Shown one piece after another: positions 43,581 to 53,425 of a stretch of 64,000 nucleotides of DNA. The position numbers and the translations under genes are program-made. Origin of the DNA: Flavobacterium sp. MDT1-60 (GTDB lineage Bacteria > Bacteroidota > Bacteroidia > Flavobacteriales > Flavobacteriaceae); NCBI RefSeq assembly GCF_014844035.1, contig NZ_CP062159.1, positions 3,968,001 to 4,032,000 of the forward strand, read 5' to 3'. Each line of letters begins with the position of its first letter. The stretch's first letter is position 1. A model generated the notes under the pieces. It did not search any database, had not been told where the DNA came from, and saw only the letters and a list, made by a program, of their open reading frames with translations.

Positions 43581-46184
43581 TTATGCTACTGGCTGTGTTT
43601 GATTTCTGAAAACCAATTTACCATCGAAAGCATCTATTAAAATTATACTGTCTGTTGTAATATTTCCAGCCAGAATTTCTTTAGACAATTGATTCAAAAC
43701 CTCTCTTTGAATTACACGTTTTACCGGTCTTGCACCAAACTCAGGATCGTAACCTTTGTCTGAAAGGTATTTGATTCCTTCTGGGGTTGCATCCATTGTA
43801 ATACCTTGTAAAGCCAGCATTTTGCTAACGCTCTTAAGCTGTAAACTTACAATTCTCGAAATATTGTCAACCGTTAATGGCGTAAACATTACGATTTCGT
43901 CAATACGATTTATAAATTCCGGACGAACTGTTTGTTTCAATAAGCCTAAAACTTCGACTTTTGCAGCTTCGGTTGCGGCTTCAACACTACCTTTTAAGTT
44001 CTCAAATTTCTCTTGTATAATCTGACTTCCCATGTTGGATGTCATGATGATAATGGTGTTTTTGAAATCGGCCAAGCGCCCTTTGTTGTCTGTCAATCGG
44101 CCTTCATCTAGAACCTGCAATAAAATATTGAAAGTATCCGGATGTGCTTTTTCGATCTCATCTAACAAAATCACAGAATATGGTTTTCTACGAACAGCTT
44201 CTGTCAATTGTCCACCTTCATCATAACCAACATATCCCGGAGGCGCACCAACCAGACGACTCACACTGTGGCGTTCCTGGTACTCACTCATATCGATACG
44301 GGTCATGGCATTATCGTCGTCAAAAAGATATTCTGCCAAAGCTTTTGCCAGCTCCGTTTTACCAACTCCGGTTGTTCCTAAAAACAAGAATGTACCAACA
44401 GGTTTTTTCATATCCTGCAAACCGGCGCGACTTCTGCGAACGGCGTCACTTACGGCTTCAATCGCTTCTTCCTGACCTACTACTCTTCTGTGCAATTCTT
44501 CTTCCAGATGAAGCAGTTTTTCTCTTTCTGTCTGAAGCATTTTCATTACCGGAATACCTGTCCATTTTGCTACAACTTCTGCTATATCTTCGCGAGTAAC
44601 TTCTTCTTTAATTAAAGAATTACCCGATTGGTATTCTTGTAATTGTTTCAATAAAATAGCCAGACGTTCTTGTGCTTCTTTGATTTTTCCGTAACGAATT
44701 TCGGCTACTTTTCCGTAATCACCATCACGTTCTGCGCGTTCTGCTTCGTATTTAAAATCTTCAATTTCTTGTTTTACTGATTGGATTCCGTCAACAACAT
44801 CTTTTTCCGATTTCCACTTGGTGTAGATTTCGTTGCGTTCTTCTTTCAGATTCGCCAAATCCATTCCTAAAATCTTAAGTTTACTCTCTTCTTTTTCACG
44901 TTTGATAGCTTCTATTTCGATTTCTAACTGCATTATCTTACGATCTAAAACATCCAATTCTTCTGGTTTTGAATTGATTTCCATACGCAGTTTAGAGGCG
45001 GCTTCATCCATCAAATCGATAGCCTTATCCGGTAAAAAACGATTCGTGATATAACGTTGAGAAAGTTCAACAGCAGCAATAATGGCTTCATCTTTAATTT
45101 GAACTTTATGATGCGTTTCGTATTTTTCTTTGATTCCACGTAAAATCGAAATCGCACTTTCAGTATCCGGTTCATCTACTAAAACCTTTTGAAAACGACG
45201 TTCTAGTGCCTTATCTTTCTCAAAATATTTTTGATATTCATCTAAAGTCGTTGCTCCAATTGCTCTCAATTCCCCACGAGCCAGAGCTGGTTTCAGGATA
45301 TTGGCCGCATCCATTGCGCCTTCACCTCCACCCGCCCCCACAAGCGTGTGAATCTCATCAATAAATAAAACGATATCACCTTCGGCTGCCGTAACTTCTT
45401 TTACTACTGACTTTAATCTTTCTTCGAATTCTCCTTTGTATTTTGCACCGGCAATCAATGCTCCCATATCTAGAGAGAAAACAATTTTATCTTTTAAGTT
45501 TTCAGGCACATCTCCATCAACAATTCTATGAGCTAAACCTTCTGCAATAGCAGTTTTACCAACTCCCGGCTCTCCTACTAACATTGGATTGTTTTTGGTT
45601 CTTCGGGTAAGAATTTGCAACACACGACGAATTTCTTCATCACGCCCGATAACCGGATCCAATTTTCCTGTCCTTGCTAATTCGTTTAAATTTTTTGCAT
45701 ATTTATTTAAGGCATTATAAGTTTCTTCTGCTGATGCTGAAGTTACTCTTTCTCCTTTTCTAAGTTCTTCAATAGTTGCTTTTAAGGCTTTTCCGGTTAC
45801 GCCCTGATCTTTTAGAATTTGGGCAACTTTGCTTTTTGAATCGAAAATGGACAAAATTAAATGTTCGATCGAAACGTATTCGTCGTTCATTTTTTGTGCA
45901 ATAATCTCAGCTTCATTCAAAGCTTTATTAGCATCTCTCGAAAGTATAATATCACCTCCGGAAACTTTTGGAAAGCTCTCAATTGTTGAATCTAAAATTT
46001 GCAAAAACAAAGGCACATTTACGTTCAGTTTTTTCAAGATAAACGGTGCTACATTTTCATCCACCTCAAAAATGGCTTTAAAAATGTGTTCATTTTCTAT
46101 TTGTTGTTGTCCATATCGTTGTGCTAATTGCTGTGAAAGCTGAATGGCTTCCTGCGATTTAGTTGTAAATTTATTTATGTTCAT
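43581..46184 (-). CDS. clpB: ATP-dependent disaggregase ClpB
   Basis: This 867-residue AAA+ chaperone works with DnaK to pull proteins out of aggregates. It has the N-terminal Clp repeat domain (residues 1-145), the first ATPase with Walker A GEPGVGKT and Walker B VLFIDEIH, the coiled-coil middle domain (about 400-525) that defines ClpB rather than ClpA or ClpC, and the second ATPase with GTTGVGKT and [13 protein letters not shown]. Length is normal. It is transcribed alone, divergent from ytxJ. No HrcA-type CIRCE element was seen in the 207-bp upstream gap. Confidence 0.97.
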   Translation of the reverse strand: MNINKFTTKSQEAIQLSQQLAQRYGQQQIENEHIFKAIFEVDENVAPFILKKLNVNVPLFLQILDSTIESFPKVSGGDIILSRDANKALNEAEIIAQKMNDEYVSIEHLILSIFDSKSKVAQILKDQGVTGKALKATIEELRKGERVTSASAEETYNALNKYAKNLNELARTGKLDPVIGRDEEIRRVLQILTRRTKNNPMLVGEPGVGKTAIAEGLAHRIVDGDVPENLKDKIVFSLDMGALIAGAKYKGEFEERLKSVVKEVTAAEGDIVLFIDEIHTLVGAGGGEGAMDAANILKPALARGELRAIGATTLDEYQKYFEKDKALERRFQKVLVDEPDTESAISILRGIKEKYETHHKVQIKDEAIIAAVELSQRYITNRFLPDKAIDLMDEAASKLRMEINSKPEELDVLDRKIMQLEIEIEAIKREKEESKLKILGMDLANLKEERNEIYTKWKSEKDVVDGIQSVKQEIEDFKYEAERAERDGDYGKVAEIRYGKIKEAQERLAILLKQLQEYQSGNSLIKEEVTREDIAEVVAKWTGIPVMKMLQTEREKLLHLEEELHRRVVGQEEAIEAVSDAVRRSRAGLQDMKKPVGTFLFLGTTGVGKTELAKALAEYLFDDDNAMTRIDMSEYQERHSVSRLVGAPPGYVGYDEGGQLTEAVRRKPYSVILLDEIEKAHPDTFNILLQVLDEGRLTDNKGRLADFKNTIIIMTSNMGSQIIQEKFENLKGSVEAATEAAKVEVLGLLKQTVRPEFINRIDEIVMFTPLTVDNISRIVSLQLKSVSKMLALQGITMDATPEGIKYLSDKGYDPEFGARPVKRVIQREVLNQLSKEILAGNITTDSIILIDAFDGKLVFRNQTQPVA

Positions 46185-46391
46185 ATATCTAATATTTAGG
46201 TTTGATTTTCATTTTAATAATCGATACCATTAAAATTCGAATTTATTGAATTCATTTTTTAATTTTAAATGGCTTAATTTTGCTGATGAACTTTCAAATT
46301 ATATTCCATTATAAAAATAAAGACAAAAAGTCACTAAAAATAGCTTCTCAGCTAATTTTTAACGACAAAAAGTCATAAATACAGTCAAAAT

Positions 46392-46781
46392 ATGAGTTTT
46401 TTAAATTCTATCTTCGGAAATTCAGACAATTCTGAGTCACAAAAAAGTAATGTGAACTGGATTCCTCTTACAAATTTAACACAGCTAAATGATATAGAGA
46501 ATATGTCTAGTGTTAAGCCTATCGTAATTTTTAAGCACAGTACAAGATGCAGTATAAGTCGTTTTGCTTTAAAGCAATTTGAAAAAGATTATGACTTGGA
46601 TGAAACTATAGATGCTTTCTTTTTAGATTTAATTGAACATCGTGATGTTTCAAATGAAATTGCAAGTAAATTTGGTGTTTATCATGAATCGCCACAACTT
46701 ATCTTAATTAAAGATGGTAAAGCTGTTTATGATGTTTCACATAGTGATATTGATGCAGAGACTTTGAAAAGTAAAATTTAG
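46392..46781 (+). CDS. ytxJ: Bacilliredoxin-like protein YtxJ
   Basis: This 129-residue thioredoxin-fold protein matches the YtxJ family: VIFKHSTRCSISRFALKQFEKDY with a single active-site cysteine, and HESPQLILIKDGKAVYDVSH with the cis-proline loop. YtxJ is thought to remove bacillithiol from proteins after oxidative stress (a monothiol bacilliredoxin). Its presence implies that the organism makes bacillithiol, as is known for several Bacteroidota. It is divergent from clpB, another stress gene. Confidence 0.85.
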   Translation: MSFLNSIFGNSDNSESQKSNVNWIPLTNLTQLNDIENMSSVKPIVIFKHSTRCSISRFALKQFEKDYDLDETIDAFFLDLIEHRDVSNEIASKFGVYHESPQLILIKDGKAVYDVSHSDIDAETLKSKI

Positions 46782-46796
46782 CTTTTTTGTGAAATG

Positions 46797-46845
46797 TAAA
46801 ATGTGAATTGTGAGAAATTATAACATCTAAACAATTCACATTTTA
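46797..46845. repeat. Palindromic repeat after ytxJ
   Basis: TAAAATGTGAATTGT (46797-46811) pairs perfectly over 15 bp with ACAATTCACATTTTA (46831-46845). Related words (AAATGTAAAATGTGAATTGTGAG) surround it. It separates two convergent genes and may act as a terminator, though no clear T-run follows. Confidence 0.75.
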
Positions 46846-46864
46846 TATTTTACACTTTACAATT

Positions 46865-48028
46865 CTAAAAACTTCCATCAGATCCACCTCCACTAAAGCC
46901 TCCTCCTCCAAATTCCATTGGAGATTCTGTTTTAACTTGTGGTTTCATTCCAAAAGTTGAAGCTACAATTAGGGCTTCAGCATTTAACAGAGCATTTGAA
47001 TTATTGATTCTATCCGGTTTAAAAGTCAAACCACTTTCCTTCTCTTTTAATTTCTTAATTGAAAAATAAGCTATTACAAACAAAACTATTCCACCAAGCG
47101 TTAATGCAACTTCAATTGGTAAAACCGAGTAATAAAATCGGATGGTGTAAATTGAAAATGCAATGGCCAGAAAGCTTATCCAAAGCATTATTCTGTCTTT
47201 TGTTCTTAAAGCTTGTACCAAATAAAGAATCGGAACAATAAGTGTGAAAGCATAAAAGAAATACGCAAACGGAATATCAGTTCCCGGAAGTATTTCATTT
47301 CCTAAAAGCATTATTGAAAGTTCCCTTACAACCAAATAATTACAAGAAAGATAAAAGAGAATCAAACAAAAACCATTGGCTAATAAAAGACCATTGTAGT
47401 AATAGCTTTCTGTAAGATTATGAATATATTTTTTAGTAAAGAAGTAAAATCCGGCCGCAAATAACATTGCTACAAAAGGCAAAATTGTTTTTCCGATTGG
47501 GCCAAATTCAAACAATCCGTAAAATAAAACTGCTGACAACGCCAGACAAAACACCAATAATGAAGGTAAGTGCAAATAACGTCTGTACATTACAAAGGCT
47601 ACGATAGCCATGAAAACAGCAATTATCAACTCATATCCATCTGTTGAAATTCCGATAGCAAAACCTACGTTTAAAATAGCGCCTAAAATAAAAGCATCAT
47701 CTAAACCGTGTCCGTAATATTTTTGATTGGCTAGAAATTCCGCTCCGGCAAAACCAACTACAGCAAAGATATAACAGCAAATTTTGAAAAAGAACTCTTC
47801 ACCGCTAAGGCCCAATAGCGAAATAGCTCCGCATATTGATGAGTATAAAAACGATCCCAACAAAAAGAATCCTAATCGTACCAAAATATTCTTTTGGTTT
47901 TTAAAATCCGGTAATTGTTTCTTAATTAAATCTCTTTGCTCTTTGCTTATAAAACCCGCTTGTTGCAAAGAATTTGCTTCTTCCAACAAAGCCAAATCAT
48001 TTAATAATTGTTTATTGTGTACTATCAT
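46865..48028 (-). CDS. Multi-pass membrane protein with glycine-rich tail
   Basis: This 387-residue protein begins with a cytoplasmic helical region (residues 1-45, QAGFISKEQRDLIKKQLPDF) like that of its upstream neighbour, followed by about ten membrane segments. It ends in a Gly/Ser/Phe-rich tail, MEFGGGGFSGGGSDGSF, a kind of end seen in TPM-type and other membrane proteins. Its start overlaps the stop of the DUF2157 gene by 4 bp (ATGA), so the two are translationally coupled and probably form one complex. I do not recognise the family by name. Confidence 0.75.
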   Translation of the reverse strand: MIVHNKQLLNDLALLEEANSLQQAGFISKEQRDLIKKQLPDFKNQKNILVRLGFFLLGSFLYSSICGAISLLGLSGEEFFFKICCYIFAVVGFAGAEFLANQKYYGHGLDDAFILGAILNVGFAIGISTDGYELIIAVFMAIVAFVMYRRYLHLPSLLVFCLALSAVLFYGLFEFGPIGKTILPFVAMLFAAGFYFFTKKYIHNLTESYYYNGLLLANGFCLILFYLSCNYLVVRELSIMLLGNEILPGTDIPFAYFFYAFTLIVPILYLVQALRTKDRIMLWISFLAIAFSIYTIRFYYSVLPIEVALTLGGIVLFVIAYFSIKKLKEKESGLTFKPDRINNSNALLNAEALIVASTFGMKPQVKTESPMEFGGGGFSGGGSDGSF

Positions 48029-49026
48029 TCGGCTGTTTCTTTATTGAATTTTTTAATCAGTTTAATAAATAATACTATTGAGCCGATAAAATAGGCTGGT
48101 AATATCAGAATAAACAATTCCCAAATATCTGAGAAATCTATAAATTGGAAAATTCGGAATAGAAATATATTCAAACCTATATAAGCGTAAATGATCATAA
48201 AAACATACAAAGACATTGCCTTAGCTTCATGACTCACTTTGTAAAAATAATAAGATGAACCCGCTAAAACTAATCCAAAAAGCATCCAAATACCATCATG
48301 ATTGTAATCATCTACAAGATTGCTGATAGACGCAATGCTTATTAAATGCAGGGCAAACGTTAGATAGATAATATTAAAATGAGTTTTTAGATTTATTCTT
48401 GAGCTATAAATGGTATACAAAATAAACAAACCGCCTAATATAATGGCAGAATAACTCAGGTTTGGATTTGAATAAAAATCATTATGAAATAAATCCTGAG
48501 GCGTTACCGAAAGTCCGATATAAGCAGCTGTACCTGTAATTGCTATAGTCAAAACACTTTTATTATCGAAATAATAGGCACAAAAGAAACTGACCAGAGT
48601 CGGAATTAAAGTTGCCAATCCGTAGTGCGTTCCAAAAGGTTTGTATTGAAATTGCAGATAACCAATAAAGATACAAGTCAGAATATTGGCGCCTAAAACC
48701 AAATATTCTAAAATTGGGCTCTCAAAAACTGTTTCTGTTTTTTGAAATCCTTTCGAATTTTTAAAACAATAATAAAAACAGACTCCGATAATGATAAGCA
48801 ATAGTGAAAGAATTGCAATATGACCAATGCTGTCAATATTTTTATAAATCAGAATTCCGATTCCGGAAGTAAAAAGCAAAATAGATAAATACAGAAAAAG
48901 CTTTAGTTCTGCATTCAAGGAGAAAATATTCAGATTTCGATAAGCTGTAATTTCCTTATATTGATTTTCAGTAATTAGATTCTTATCCAGAAGCGATTTA
49001 GTAGCCTGGTCATCAAATTTATTCAT
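48025..49026 (-). CDS. DUF2157-like membrane protein
   Basis: This 333-residue protein has a short cytoplasmic N-terminus (ATKSLLDKNLITENQYKEITAY), which matches the DUF2157 opening, and about nine membrane helices. The DUF2157 family is widespread and of unknown function. It overlaps the next gene by 4 bp, and both proteins share the N-terminal pattern 'short helix, then membrane part', so they may be distant paralogues that work together. Confidence 0.75.
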   Translation of the reverse strand: MNKFDDQATKSLLDKNLITENQYKEITAYRNLNIFSLNAELKLFLYLSILLFTSGIGILIYKNIDSIGHIAILSLLLIIIGVCFYYCFKNSKGFQKTETVFESPILEYLVLGANILTCIFIGYLQFQYKPFGTHYGLATLIPTLVSFFCAYYFDNKSVLTIAITGTAAYIGLSVTPQDLFHNDFYSNPNLSYSAIILGGLFILYTIYSSRINLKTHFNIIYLTFALHLISIASISNLVDDYNHDGIWMLFGLVLAGSSYYFYKVSHEAKAMSLYVFMIIYAYIGLNIFLFRIFQFIDFSDIWELFILILPAYFIGSIVLFIKLIKKFNKETAE

Positions 49027-49195
49027 GTTTTGGTTTTATAAATAGCAAATCAAAAATAGTCTTTTTTTGATTCCATAACACTTTATTATTGTAAATAAAA
49101 TCTTTCTGTTTTAATTGATATAATAGAGTTTATAAACTAGCGAAGCATATATTTTACAAAAAAATATTAACATTTCATTTTTATTATTACATTCG

Positions 49196-49209
49196 TGTAA
49201 TCGATTACA
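49196..49209. promoter_or_regulatory. Perfect 14-bp palindrome TGTAATCGATTACA (LacI-type operator candidate)
   Basis: TGTAATCGATTACA is its own reverse complement. It begins one base after a near-match -7 element (TACATTCG, 49188-49195) and 37 bp before the pectate lyase ATG. Palindromes with a central CG are typical for LacI-family repressors. It is probably the site for a sugar-responsive regulator encoded elsewhere. Confidence 0.65.
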
Positions 49210-49245
49210 TCAAACCACTTTTCGTACCACAAATCACACATTAAA

Positions 49246-50562
49246 ATGAAAAAACTATTTTTAATTATTTTCGTGCTGGGCCTGACTAACCTTTCTGCAC
49301 AAAATTATTTCATGTCAGCACCAGAGGGCTTTGGAGCTACAGCAACTGGAGGCGGAAATGCAACTCCTGTAACGGTTTCAACTTACGCTGATTTAACAGC
49401 AAAATTAAAATTAACTACCCCTCAGGTTATTTTGGTTTCAGGGACTATTAATTGTACTTATGCAAGTGTATTAGTTAATGACAAAACTATTATTGGATTG
49501 CCGGGCGCGCGATTGGTCAATATAGATCAAACTGCTGCCGGATCTGGAATTCTGAGTTTAAAACCTGGTTCAAATAACATTATTATCCGAAATTTAATAT
49601 TTGAAGGACCAGGTGCTTATGATGTTGACGGGCGCGATAATCTGACTTCAGAAGCAACTAATATCTGGGTTGATCATTGTGAATTTCAGGACGGTATGGA
49701 TGGGAATTTTGACAACAAAGGAGCCGCTGACAATGTTACTGTTTCATGGTGCAAGTTTACATATTTGAAAGCTCCAAAAGCGGGAGGTTCTGGTGGAGCA
49801 GATGATCATAGATTCTCAGATTTAGTGGGTTCAGGAAAAAGCGATGCCCCAACTGATGGCCATTATAGCATTACTTTTAAAAATTGCTATTGGGCAGATG
49901 GCTGCAGAGAACGTATGCCGCGTGCAAGAAATGCAGAACTTCACATTCTAAATTGCTATTACAATACTTCTGTGACAAGTTCGCTGGCTATCGGTTTAGG
50001 TGGCGGTGATAAAAATTCAACCTGTTATGTTGAAGGAACTGATTTTGCTAAAATAGGAACAGCTTTTAAAAATTATATTAGTACTGACGGAGGAACTGTT
50101 GGTATAGTATTTTTAAATTCTCTAAAAGCTCCGGCTGATTATGGTGAGGCAGTTACTAAACCATCCTATACCTACACTACTCTGCCTGTAGCTGACGTTG
50201 CCGGATATATTACCAACACTTCTTGTGGTTCCGGAGCCACACTTCAGGTTTCGGCCGCAGGAGTTATTTCTACATCTTGTAGTACTAATTTGGGAGTTAC
50301 AGAAAATACCAGCAATTTAGACCTAAAATATTATCCTACAGTTATTGACAGTTTATTAAATGTCCAGTTTTCAAATAAAGAAAATGGAATTGCCGTTATA
50401 AGTATATTTTCTACAAATGGTTCCAAAGTATATTCAAATTCGAAAAATATTACAACTGATGAAAAAATAGAATTAAATATGGGTAATTTGGCAAAGGGAA
50501 ATTACATCTGTAAAATTCAAATTGATAACAGAATCAAAACTTTTAAGTTTATAAAAAACTAG
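49246..50562 (+). CDS. Secreted pectate lyase (PL1) with T9SS sorting tail
   Basis: This 438-residue enzyme has a signal peptide (residues 1-19), a parallel beta-helix of polysaccharide lyase family 1 (residues 20-330) and a C-terminal type IX secretion sorting domain (from about residue 355, LKYYPTVIDSLLNVQFSNKE, ending KTFKFIKN). Catalytic region marks are IWVDHCEFQD, VTVSWCKF and the arginine motif CRERMPRARNAELHILN. It cleaves polygalacturonan by beta-elimination with calcium, on the cell surface or outside. It is a single gene, not in a SusCD locus, with an operator-like palindrome upstream. Confidence 0.93.
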   Translation: MKKLFLIIFVLGLTNLSAQNYFMSAPEGFGATATGGGNATPVTVSTYADLTAKLKLTTPQVILVSGTINCTYASVLVNDKTIIGLPGARLVNIDQTAAGSGILSLKPGSNNIIIRNLIFEGPGAYDVDGRDNLTSEATNIWVDHCEFQDGMDGNFDNKGAADNVTVSWCKFTYLKAPKAGGSGGADDHRFSDLVGSGKSDAPTDGHYSITFKNCYWADGCRERMPRARNAELHILNCYYNTSVTSSLAIGLGGGDKNSTCYVEGTDFAKIGTAFKNYISTDGGTVGIVFLNSLKAPADYGEAVTKPSYTYTTLPVADVAGYITNTSCGSGATLQVSAAGVISTSCSTNLGVTENTSNLDLKYYPTVIDSLLNVQFSNKENGIAVISIFSTNGSKVYSNSKNITTDEKIELNMGNLAKGNYICKIQIDNRIKTFKFIKN

Positions 50563-50581
50563 ATTTCAACTAAATAATATA

Positions 50582-50619
50582 AAAAAACCGATCTGTATTT
50601 TGATACAAATCGGTTTTTT
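50582..50619. terminator. Bidirectional terminator between pectate lyase and argH
   Basis: A 17-bp stem with one mismatch (AAAAAACCGAT..TGTAT / ATACA.ATCGGTTTTTT) and a TTTG loop serves the plus-strand lyase and, as the A-run pairs with T on the other strand, the end of the arginine unit. Confidence 0.9.
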
Positions 50620-50638
50620 ATTTTGTAAATAGAAGCTT

Positions 50639-51919
50639 TTAAAGAGCAGCTTTCATTTTATTCTTAATAGCATCTAAGCATAAATTGTTGATACTCCCTT
50701 CATGTGTATGTTTTGTTTCTTTTGGAGATTGATATGTTCCAGCTTCCAATTGTTCTGCAACGGCCTTATAAGCATCTCTAAACGGCATTCCGGCAACCAC
50801 CATTTCGTTTAAAGTATCTACTGTAAACAAATAATCGTATTTTTTATCTTTTAAAATATTGTCTTTTACTGTAATATCTTTTACAGAGAAAATCGCAATA
50901 TCTAAACACGCTTTTAGGTTTTGAAGTGCAGGGAATAAACCTTCTTTTAAAAGCTGTAGATCTCTATGATAACCACTTGGTAAATTATTAGTGATTAAAG
51001 TTATTTCGTATGGAAGAGCCTGAATCTTATTGCATTTTCCTCTGATTAATTCGAAGACATCAGGATTCTTTTTGTGAGGCATAATACTTGAACCTGTTGT
51101 AAGATGTGCCGGTAAACTGATAAAATCAAAATTTTGACTCATATACAAGCAAACGTCCATTGCAAATTTTGATAACGTTGCTGCTACACTGCTCATGGCA
51201 AAAGCTACAGTTTTCTCTGCTTTTCCGCGGCTCATTTGTGCAGCTATAGCATTGAATTTTAAAGTTTCAAAACCTAATTCCTGAGTCGTAAAAGTTCTGT
51301 TGATTGGAAAAGAACTTCCGTAACCTGCAGCAGATCCAAGTGGATTTTGATCGACAATTTTCAACGCAGCGTTCAACATGGTAATATCATCAATTAAACT
51401 TTCAGCGTAAGCAGAAAACCACATTCCGAATGATGATGGCATTGCGATTTGTAAATGCGTATAACCTGGCAATAAAACATTTTGGTGTTTCTCTGCCGAT
51501 TCCATTAACAAATCGAACAATGTTTTTACCTGCTCTTTTATTGCTTTTAATTCATCTTTTAAATACAAATGAACATCCACCAAAACCTGATCGTTACGAG
51601 AACGCGCGGTGTGGATTTTCTTTCCGGCATCGCCTAGTTTTATCGTTAATAGATATTCGATTTTAGAATGCACATCTTCAAAACTGTCTTCAATTTCGAA
51701 ATTTCCAACTACGATATCAGCGATGATGTCGTTTAATGCATCGACCAAAGAAGTTGTTTCTTCTGTGGTCAATAATCCAATCTGACCAAGCATTTTCGCG
51801 TGTGCAATTGAACCTAAAGTATCGTATTTTGCCAGAACTAAATCTAATTCACGATCGTTTCCAACGGTGAAATGTTCGATTTTTTTGTCTGTTGGTATTC
51901 CTTTTTCCCAAAGTTTCAT
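50639..51919 (-). CDS. argH: Argininosuccinate lyase
   Basis: This 426-residue enzyme of the fumarase/aspartase superfamily splits argininosuccinate into arginine and fumarate, the last step of arginine synthesis. The signature GSSIMPHKKNPDVFELIRG is present, as are HTARSRNDQVLVDVHL and GYTHLQIAMPSSF. It is slightly shorter than the E. coli enzyme (457), typical of Bacteroidota. It is the last gene of the ten-gene minus-strand arginine/proline unit and ends at a shared terminator. Confidence 0.95.
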   Translation of the reverse strand: MKLWEKGIPTDKKIEHFTVGNDRELDLVLAKYDTLGSIAHAKMLGQIGLLTTEETTSLVDALNDIIADIVVGNFEIEDSFEDVHSKIEYLLTIKLGDAGKKIHTARSRNDQVLVDVHLYLKDELKAIKEQVKTLFDLLMESAEKHQNVLLPGYTHLQIAMPSSFGMWFSAYAESLIDDITMLNAALKIVDQNPLGSAAGYGSSFPINRTFTTQELGFETLKFNAIAAQMSRGKAEKTVAFAMSSVAATLSKFAMDVCLYMSQNFDFISLPAHLTTGSSIMPHKKNPDVFELIRGKCNKIQALPYEITLITNNLPSGYHRDLQLLKEGLFPALQNLKACLDIAIFSVKDITVKDNILKDKKYDYLFTVDTLNEMVVAGMPFRDAYKAVAEQLEAGTYQSPKETKHTHEGSINNLCLDAIKNKMKAAL

Positions 51920-51977
51920 AACTTAGATTTTTAGACTTCTTAGATTTTTAGATTTTTTAGACTTCTTAGATTTTGGT
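51920..51977. repeat. Tandem word repeat TTAGATTTTTAGACTTC
   Basis: ACTTAGATTTTTAGACTTC repeats almost exactly twice with TTAGATTTT variants between. It lies directly before the argH start codon, in the gap after the M20 gene, next to the repeat at 52038-52116. Confidence 0.75.
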
Positions 51978-52037
51978 CTTCTAAAGTTTATTTTTTCTAA
52001 TTTATTACTAATGTCATTGTTTATACTAGTCGTGTTT

Positions 52038-52116
52038 CTAGCCCCGATAGTAGTGTAAATCCTTTTTCTGGTTTCTTTAGCCAGGAAAAGATTGCAACGA
52101 ATAGCGGGATTAGCTC
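52038..52116. repeat. TAGCCCCGA...ATAGCGGGA repeat (copy 2)
   Basis: TAGCCCCGATAGT at the left and GAATAGCGGGATTAGCTCC at the right are shared with the copy at 42099. The inner stem AATCCTTTTTCTGG / CCAGGAAAAGATT is strong. The element sits inside the arginine transcription unit, between the deacylase gene and argH. Confidence 0.85.
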
Positions 52117-52126
52117 CTAAATAATT

Positions 52127-53197
52127 TTATAATTTAAAGAAATCGCTCAGTATTTTGATATACAAGTCGACTCCTTCTTCAATTTCATTTACAAAAATAA
52201 ATTCGTCTGCTGAATGGGACCGAAGTGTTTCTCCCGGGCCTAATTTTAAAGACTGACAGCTTAAAACGGATTGATCTGAAAGTGTTGGTGACCCGTAAGT
52301 TGTTCTTCCTAAAGCTATTCCGGCCTGAACCAAACCATGTTCGATTGGAATAGACGATGCATTTAAATGCATTGATCTTGGGGTAACTTCGGCATTTACA
52401 TTGGCTTTCACCACTTCTAAAATTTCAGCATTTGTATAACGATCTGTTACACGAATATCTACAACCAAATCACATTCTGACGGCACAACATTATGCTGCT
52501 TACCTGCACTGATCTGCGTTACGGTCATTTTTACAGGACCTAAAACATCTGATATTTTATCGAATTTATAGTTTTTAAACCATTCCATTACCGGAATTGA
52601 TTTGTATAATGAATTATCTTCGTTTTGATGTGCGGCGTGACTTGCGGTTCCTTTTACTTTTACATCCAAAACCAACAAACCTTTCTCTGCAACTGCCAAT
52701 TGCATTAATGTTGGTTCTCCAACAATCGCACAATCTAATTCTGGTAAATGTTTTAAAACACTATTTAAACCGTTTTTCCCGCTGCTTTCTTCTTCGGCAG
52801 AAGCCACAATTACCAAATTATGTGACAAGTTTTGATTTTCATAAAAATGAACAAAAGTTGCCAAAAGCGAAACCAAACAACCTCCGGCATCATTGCTTCC
52901 TAATCCAAATAATTTTCCGTCTTTTTCGATCGCTTTAAACGGATCGTTAGTATATGCCTGATTTGGCTTAACCGTATCGTGATGTGAATTCAGTAAAAGT
53001 GTTGGTTTGTTTTCGTCGAAATATTTATTGAAAGCCCACACATTATTATTTTCTCTTTTAAAAGGAATCTCGTTTTGATTGAACCAATTCTCTATCAAAA
53101 GCGCTGTTTGATCTTCTTCACTTGAAAATGAAGGGGTTTCGATAAGGCTTTTTAATAAACTAATTGCTTCCTGGGTAAGCGTTGCAATATTTTTCAT
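52127..53197 (-). CDS. argE: M20 deacylase, probable N-acetyl/succinylcitrulline deacylase (ArgE-like)
   Basis: This 356-residue zinc peptidase-family enzyme has LLLNSHHDTVKP and GLGSNDAGGCLVSLLA for metal binding, and the catalytic SAEEESSGKNG. In the classic pathway ArgE removes the acetyl group from ornithine. Here the neighbouring carbamoyltransferase is of the acylornithine type, so this enzyme more likely acts on N-acyl-citrulline. The start at 53197 gives MKNIATLTQEAISLL and avoids a seven-residue extension. The acyl group (acetyl or succinyl) is not certain. Confidence 0.88.
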   Translation of the reverse strand: MKNIATLTQEAISLLKSLIETPSFSSEEDQTALLIENWFNQNEIPFKRENNNVWAFNKYFDENKPTLLLNSHHDTVKPNQAYTNDPFKAIEKDGKLFGLGSNDAGGCLVSLLATFVHFYENQNLSHNLVIVASAEEESSGKNGLNSVLKHLPELDCAIVGEPTLMQLAVAEKGLLVLDVKVKGTASHAAHQNEDNSLYKSIPVMEWFKNYKFDKISDVLGPVKMTVTQISAGKQHNVVPSECDLVVDIRVTDRYTNAEILEVVKANVNAEVTPRSMHLNASSIPIEHGLVQAGIALGRTTYGSPTLSDQSVLSCQSLKLGPGETLRSHSADEFIFVNEIEEGVDLYIKILSDFFKL

Positions 53198-53323
53198 AGT
53201 TAATGGTTTCTTTGCCACGAAGGCTCGAAGTCACAAAGTTTTTATTTAAATCTGTGACATTTTTAATTTGCGCAAATTTCTTAAATTAATATTTAAAATA
53301 CCTTGCGTAATGTTCTTTTTTTA

Positions 53324-53418
53324 CCACGAATTTGCTTCGCCTGTTCGCTGTCGCTCGAGTCACAAATTTTCTCTAATTTTTTCAAATTTTAATTAGTGGA
53401 AATTTGTGTAATTCGTGG
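53324..53418. repeat. Palindromic repeat with CCACGAATT ends
   Basis: CCACGAATT (53324-53332) pairs with AATTCGTGG (53410-53418), with CACAAATTTTC and AAATTTGTG pairing inside. A GC-rich core (CTTCGCCTGTTCGCTGTCGCTCGAG, 53335-53359) stands out from the AT-rich flanks. It lies between argB and the M20 gene. Confidence 0.75.
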
Positions 53419-53425
53419 CAATATT

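Noticed and set aside
44144..44599. 151-codon plus-strand frame inside clpB
   Set aside because: It lies fully opposite the conserved clpB coding sequence and its product is His/Leu/Gln-rich with no family likeness.
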